A stretch of 64,000 bases of DNA from Rugamonas rivuli (GTDB lineage Bacteria > Pseudomonadota > Gammaproteobacteria > Burkholderiales > Burkholderiaceae_D), in assembly GCF_009380165.1 (NCBI RefSeq), contig NZ_WHUF01000004.1, positions 682,001 to 746,000 of the forward strand, given 5' to 3'. Made by a program: the position numbers and the translations under genes. Under the pieces are notes generated by a model. That model did no database searches, had not been told where the DNA came from, and saw nothing but the letters and a program-made list of their open reading frames with translations. Of the stretch, positions 61,842 through 64,000 are shown one piece after another; position 1 is the first letter of the stretch, and every line of letters begins with the position of its first letter.

Positions 61842-61875
61842 TTGACACATAGTTGCAATTGCGCAACAATTGCAA
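61842..61875 (+). promoter_or_regulatory. Promoter with palindromic operator before the large lipoprotein gene
   Basis: TTGACA (61842-61847) with a 17-bp spacer to AACAAT (61865-61870). An exact inverted repeat TTGCAATTG (61853-61861) and CAATTGCAA (61867-61875) covers the spacer and -10 region, as expected for a repressor site. Confidence 0.6.
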
Positions 61876-61912
61876 AATATGTAAACGCGCCACGCCAACC
61901 AAGGATACCGAC

Positions 61913-64000
61913 ATGCTGAGATCCAGCTCCGCCTACGCCCTCCCGCTGCTCATCGCCGCCCTGCTGACCGGATGCGGCGGCGGTGGCGGCGGCAGCAGCA
62001 GCGGCACGCCCGACAACGGCAACCCCGCCGCCTCGCCAGCCCTCAGCTTCAACCCTTCCACCGTCCGCGCCACCGTCAACGCCGGCACCTCGCTCACCCT
62101 CAACGTCATCGCCACCGTCGCCCGGCCGGGCGACTTCGCCAACGCGGCCAGCGTCTTCGCCAGCGTGGTCGACAGCAACGGCGTGCTGCTGCCCGGCGCC
62201 CAGGTGGTCCGCGACAGCGACACCCAGTACCACGCCGTGCTGCAAACGGCGCCGTCGCTGGCGGCCGGCAGCTACACCGGCAACTTCAGCGTGCGCCTGT
62301 GCCGCGACAGCGCCTGCAGCGGGCAATTCCCCGGTTCGCCGATGCTGCTGCCGTACAGCTTGCAGGTGGTGCCGGCCGGCCAGGCCACCTTCACCGCCAC
62401 CCCGGCCGTCGCGCTCAACGCCACCGCCCACGTCGGCGGCGCCGCGCCGGCCGCGGTCAGCGTCGCCATCGGCGCCGATGGCCGCAGCTGGAGCGCCAGC
62501 ACCGGCGGCGCCGCCTGGCTCAAGCCCACGCCCGCCAGCGGCACCGGCAACGGCACGCTCAGCGTCGCCTTCGACGCCACCGGCCTGGCCGTGGGCGACT
62601 ACAGCACCACGCTGACCATCACCGCCAGCGACGGCCAGAGCGCCGCGCTGCCGGTCACGCTGTCGGTACAGCCCAGCGGCCTGACCACCAGCGCCGGCGG
62701 CGTCGTCTTCAACGCCGTCAACGGCGCCCCGATCGCCACCCAGGTGGTGGCGCTGGACACCGACGACAAGCAAAGCGTGGCCTGGAGCGCCGTCGCCAAC
62801 GACGCCTGGCTGCGGGTCTCGCCCACCAGCGGCATCAGCACGCCGACCACCATGGTGCTGACGGTCGACCCCACCTTCGCCGGCCTGGCCAGCGGCAGCT
62901 ACGGCAGCAGCATCACCCTGAAGGCGGCCGGCCTGCCGACGCGCGACCTGCCGGTGACGCTCAACCTGGCGCGGCCGACGCTGAGCAGCTCGGTCAACAG
63001 CATCAGCCTGGGCGGCACCTACGGCCGCGACTTCACCACCAACCCGAGCCTGACGCTGAGCCTGAACACCGTCACCAACGCCTGGCCGTGGTCGTTCAGC
63101 CCGCTGCCGGCCTGGGCCACTCCCAGCCTGCTCAACGGCAGCGTCAACCAGGCCGGCACCAGCGTCGCCTTCACCGCCAAGCCGGTCAACGCCCAGGTCG
63201 GCATCACCTCGATGCTGGTCAACGCCGCCGCCCGCGTCAACGGCGAAAGCGTGACCGCGCCGGTACTGCTGACCATCAACAAGGACAAGCACAAGCTGAT
63301 CCCGTCGGAAACCGGGGTCGCCTTCAGCGGCTCGCCGGGCTGGACCCGCCTGACCCGCACCCTGACCGTCAGCGACAACTACAACACCTTCGCCGGCATG
63401 AGCGCCGCCTCCGACCAGGCCTGGCTGGTGGCCGGCGTCAACGCCAACAAGCTGATCCTGACGGCCGACCCGACCCCGCTGGGCGCGGACACGCTCAACA
63501 TCGCCACCGTCACGCTGACCCCGTTCGACACCGACGCCAGCGCGCCGGAAACCGTGCGCGTCGCGCTGTGGAAGGGCACCCGCACGCCGAGCGCCAACGT
63601 CAGCACGGTGCTCAGCTACAGCAACGTCGCCACCGACCCGATCCGTCCCTACGCCTATGTACACAACGGCGGCGCCTACATCGACGTCTACAACCTGTAC
63701 AAGGGCCAGAAGGTCGCCACCATCACCGGCCTGGGCGCCAGCCTGGGCGACATGGTTGCCAGCAGCAACGGCGACTACCTGTTCCTGCTGAACCTGAGCA
63801 GCCGCAGCGTCACCACCATCGACCTCAACACCCAGCAGGTGGTGGCCCAGTTGCCGGTGGACGCAGACAAGTCGACCCGCCTCAAGGTGATACGCCCGAA
63901 CGGCGTGGAAATGCTGGTGCTCAGCAACGGCGCCGCCTACCTGACGTCCAGCGGCGCCCGCCTCAACCTGCCGCTGACCAGCGGCGGCACGCTGGCGGCC
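61913..64000 (+). CDS. Large secreted lipoprotein with repeated beta domains, 5' part (truncated by right edge)
   Basis: 696 codons to the window edge with no stop. Lipoprotein signal ALLTGC (Cys21) followed by a Gly/Ser linker GGGGGSSSG. Then repeated 90-110-residue beta-sandwich modules resembling BACON or viral-Ig-like domains; W-L/S-P-T-S-G phrases recur (AAWLKPTPASGTGNGTLSV; DAWLRVSPTSGISTPTTMV). From about 580 the sequence changes to beta-propeller-like blades (VYNLYKGQKVATITGLG; TIDLNTQQVVAQLPVD). Probably a surface or cell-envelope protein; function unknown. AAGGATACCGAC precedes the ATG. Confidence 0.82.
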   Translation, partial: MLRSSSAYALPLLIAALLTGCGGGGGGSSSGTPDNGNPAASPALSFNPSTVRATVNAGTSLTLNVIATVARPGDFANAASVFASVVDSNGVLLPGAQVVRDSDTQYHAVLQTAPSLAAGSYTGNFSVRLCRDSACSGQFPGSPMLLPYSLQVVPAGQATFTATPAVALNATAHVGGAAPAAVSVAIGADGRSWSASTGGAAWLKPTPASGTGNGTLSVAFDATGLAVGDYSTTLTITASDGQSAALPVTLSVQPSGLTTSAGGVVFNAVNGAPIATQVVALDTDDKQSVAWSAVANDAWLRVSPTSGISTPTTMVLTVDPTFAGLASGSYGSSITLKAAGLPTRDLPVTLNLARPTLSSSVNSISLGGTYGRDFTTNPSLTLSLNTVTNAWPWSFSPLPAWATPSLLNGSVNQAGTSVAFTAKPVNAQVGITSMLVNAAARVNGESVTAPVLLTINKDKHKLIPSETGVAFSGSPGWTRLTRTLTVSDNYNTFAGMSAASDQAWLVAGVNANKLILTADPTPLGADTLNIATVTLTPFDTDASAPETVRVALWKGTRTPSANVSTVLSYSNVATDPIRPYAYVHNGGAYIDVYNLYKGQKVATITGLGASLGDMVASSNGDYLFLLNLSSRSVTTIDLNTQQVVAQLPVDADKSTRLKVIRPNGVEMLVLSNGAAYLTSSGARLNLPLTSGGTLAA

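Overview
The window reads as chromosomal DNA of a high-GC betaproteobacterium, most likely Oxalobacteraceae (Duganella / Massilia / Rugamonas type). Grounds for this are a DUF2863 protein, a PaaX-controlled aerobic phenylacetate cluster, secreted M4 proteases with Ig-like tails, a large TonB-dependent receptor, and a dispersed GGGGTCAAGTCTGACATT hairpin that I recall from that family. The genus is inference. I see no rRNA, tRNA, CRISPR array, transposase, prophage or replication origin.

Layout. 1-4285: the 5' part of a TonB-dependent receptor (minus), divergent from an AstE/aspartoacylase-like deacylase and a YfcC-type carrier; this looks like an uptake and processing locus. 4288-7618: a REP-like repeat, a GNAT acetyltransferase, argH, a DUF6445 putative 2OG oxygenase and an ACT-like protein. 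7619-8393: the only gene-free stretch longer than 300 bp, partly AT-rich. 8394-22467: two paralogous secreted M4 metalloproteases bracketing ten tightly overlapping genes of a hybrid type II secretion / type IV pilus-like machine (F, E, PilM-, PilN-, PilO- and PilP-like, a lipoprotein secretin, three pseudopilins). Both protease genes carry the same 16-bp upstream motif. 22478-28815: a PHP-domain lipoprotein, an M24 peptidase, a ChpS/ChpB-like toxin-antitoxin pair with a palindromic operator, a small membrane protein, a nitroreductase, and an EamA exporter divergent from a MarR regulator.

28832-41845: the phenylacetate catabolon, paaABCDEGHIKJYZ on the minus strand with paaX divergent. PaaK makes phenylacetyl-CoA, PaaABCDE epoxidises it, PaaG isomerises the epoxide, PaaZ opens and oxidises the ring, and PaaH and PaaJ carry out beta-oxidation, with PaaI and PaaY as rescue thioesterases. 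No paaF is present in the window. A REP palindrome lies between paaY and paaJ, and another is translated inside paaD. A perfect 40-bp-arm hairpin follows paaX.

42017-55321: a cytosolic-type M14 carboxypeptidase, a hydrolase lipoprotein, the pmbA / yjgA / mog housekeeping neighbourhood, an esterase, a serine-hydrolase plus CMD-family pair, a class III aminotransferase, and a minus-strand run of KamA radical SAM, MFS carrier, prolyl-hydroxylase-like oxygenase and FAH-family hydrolase. 55555-64000: a secreted Cache-domain protein next to a chemoreceptor, a DNA glycosylase that overlaps the chemoreceptor 3' end in antisense, an HDOD protein, DUF2863, a TPR lipoprotein, and a large lipoprotein running off the right edge.
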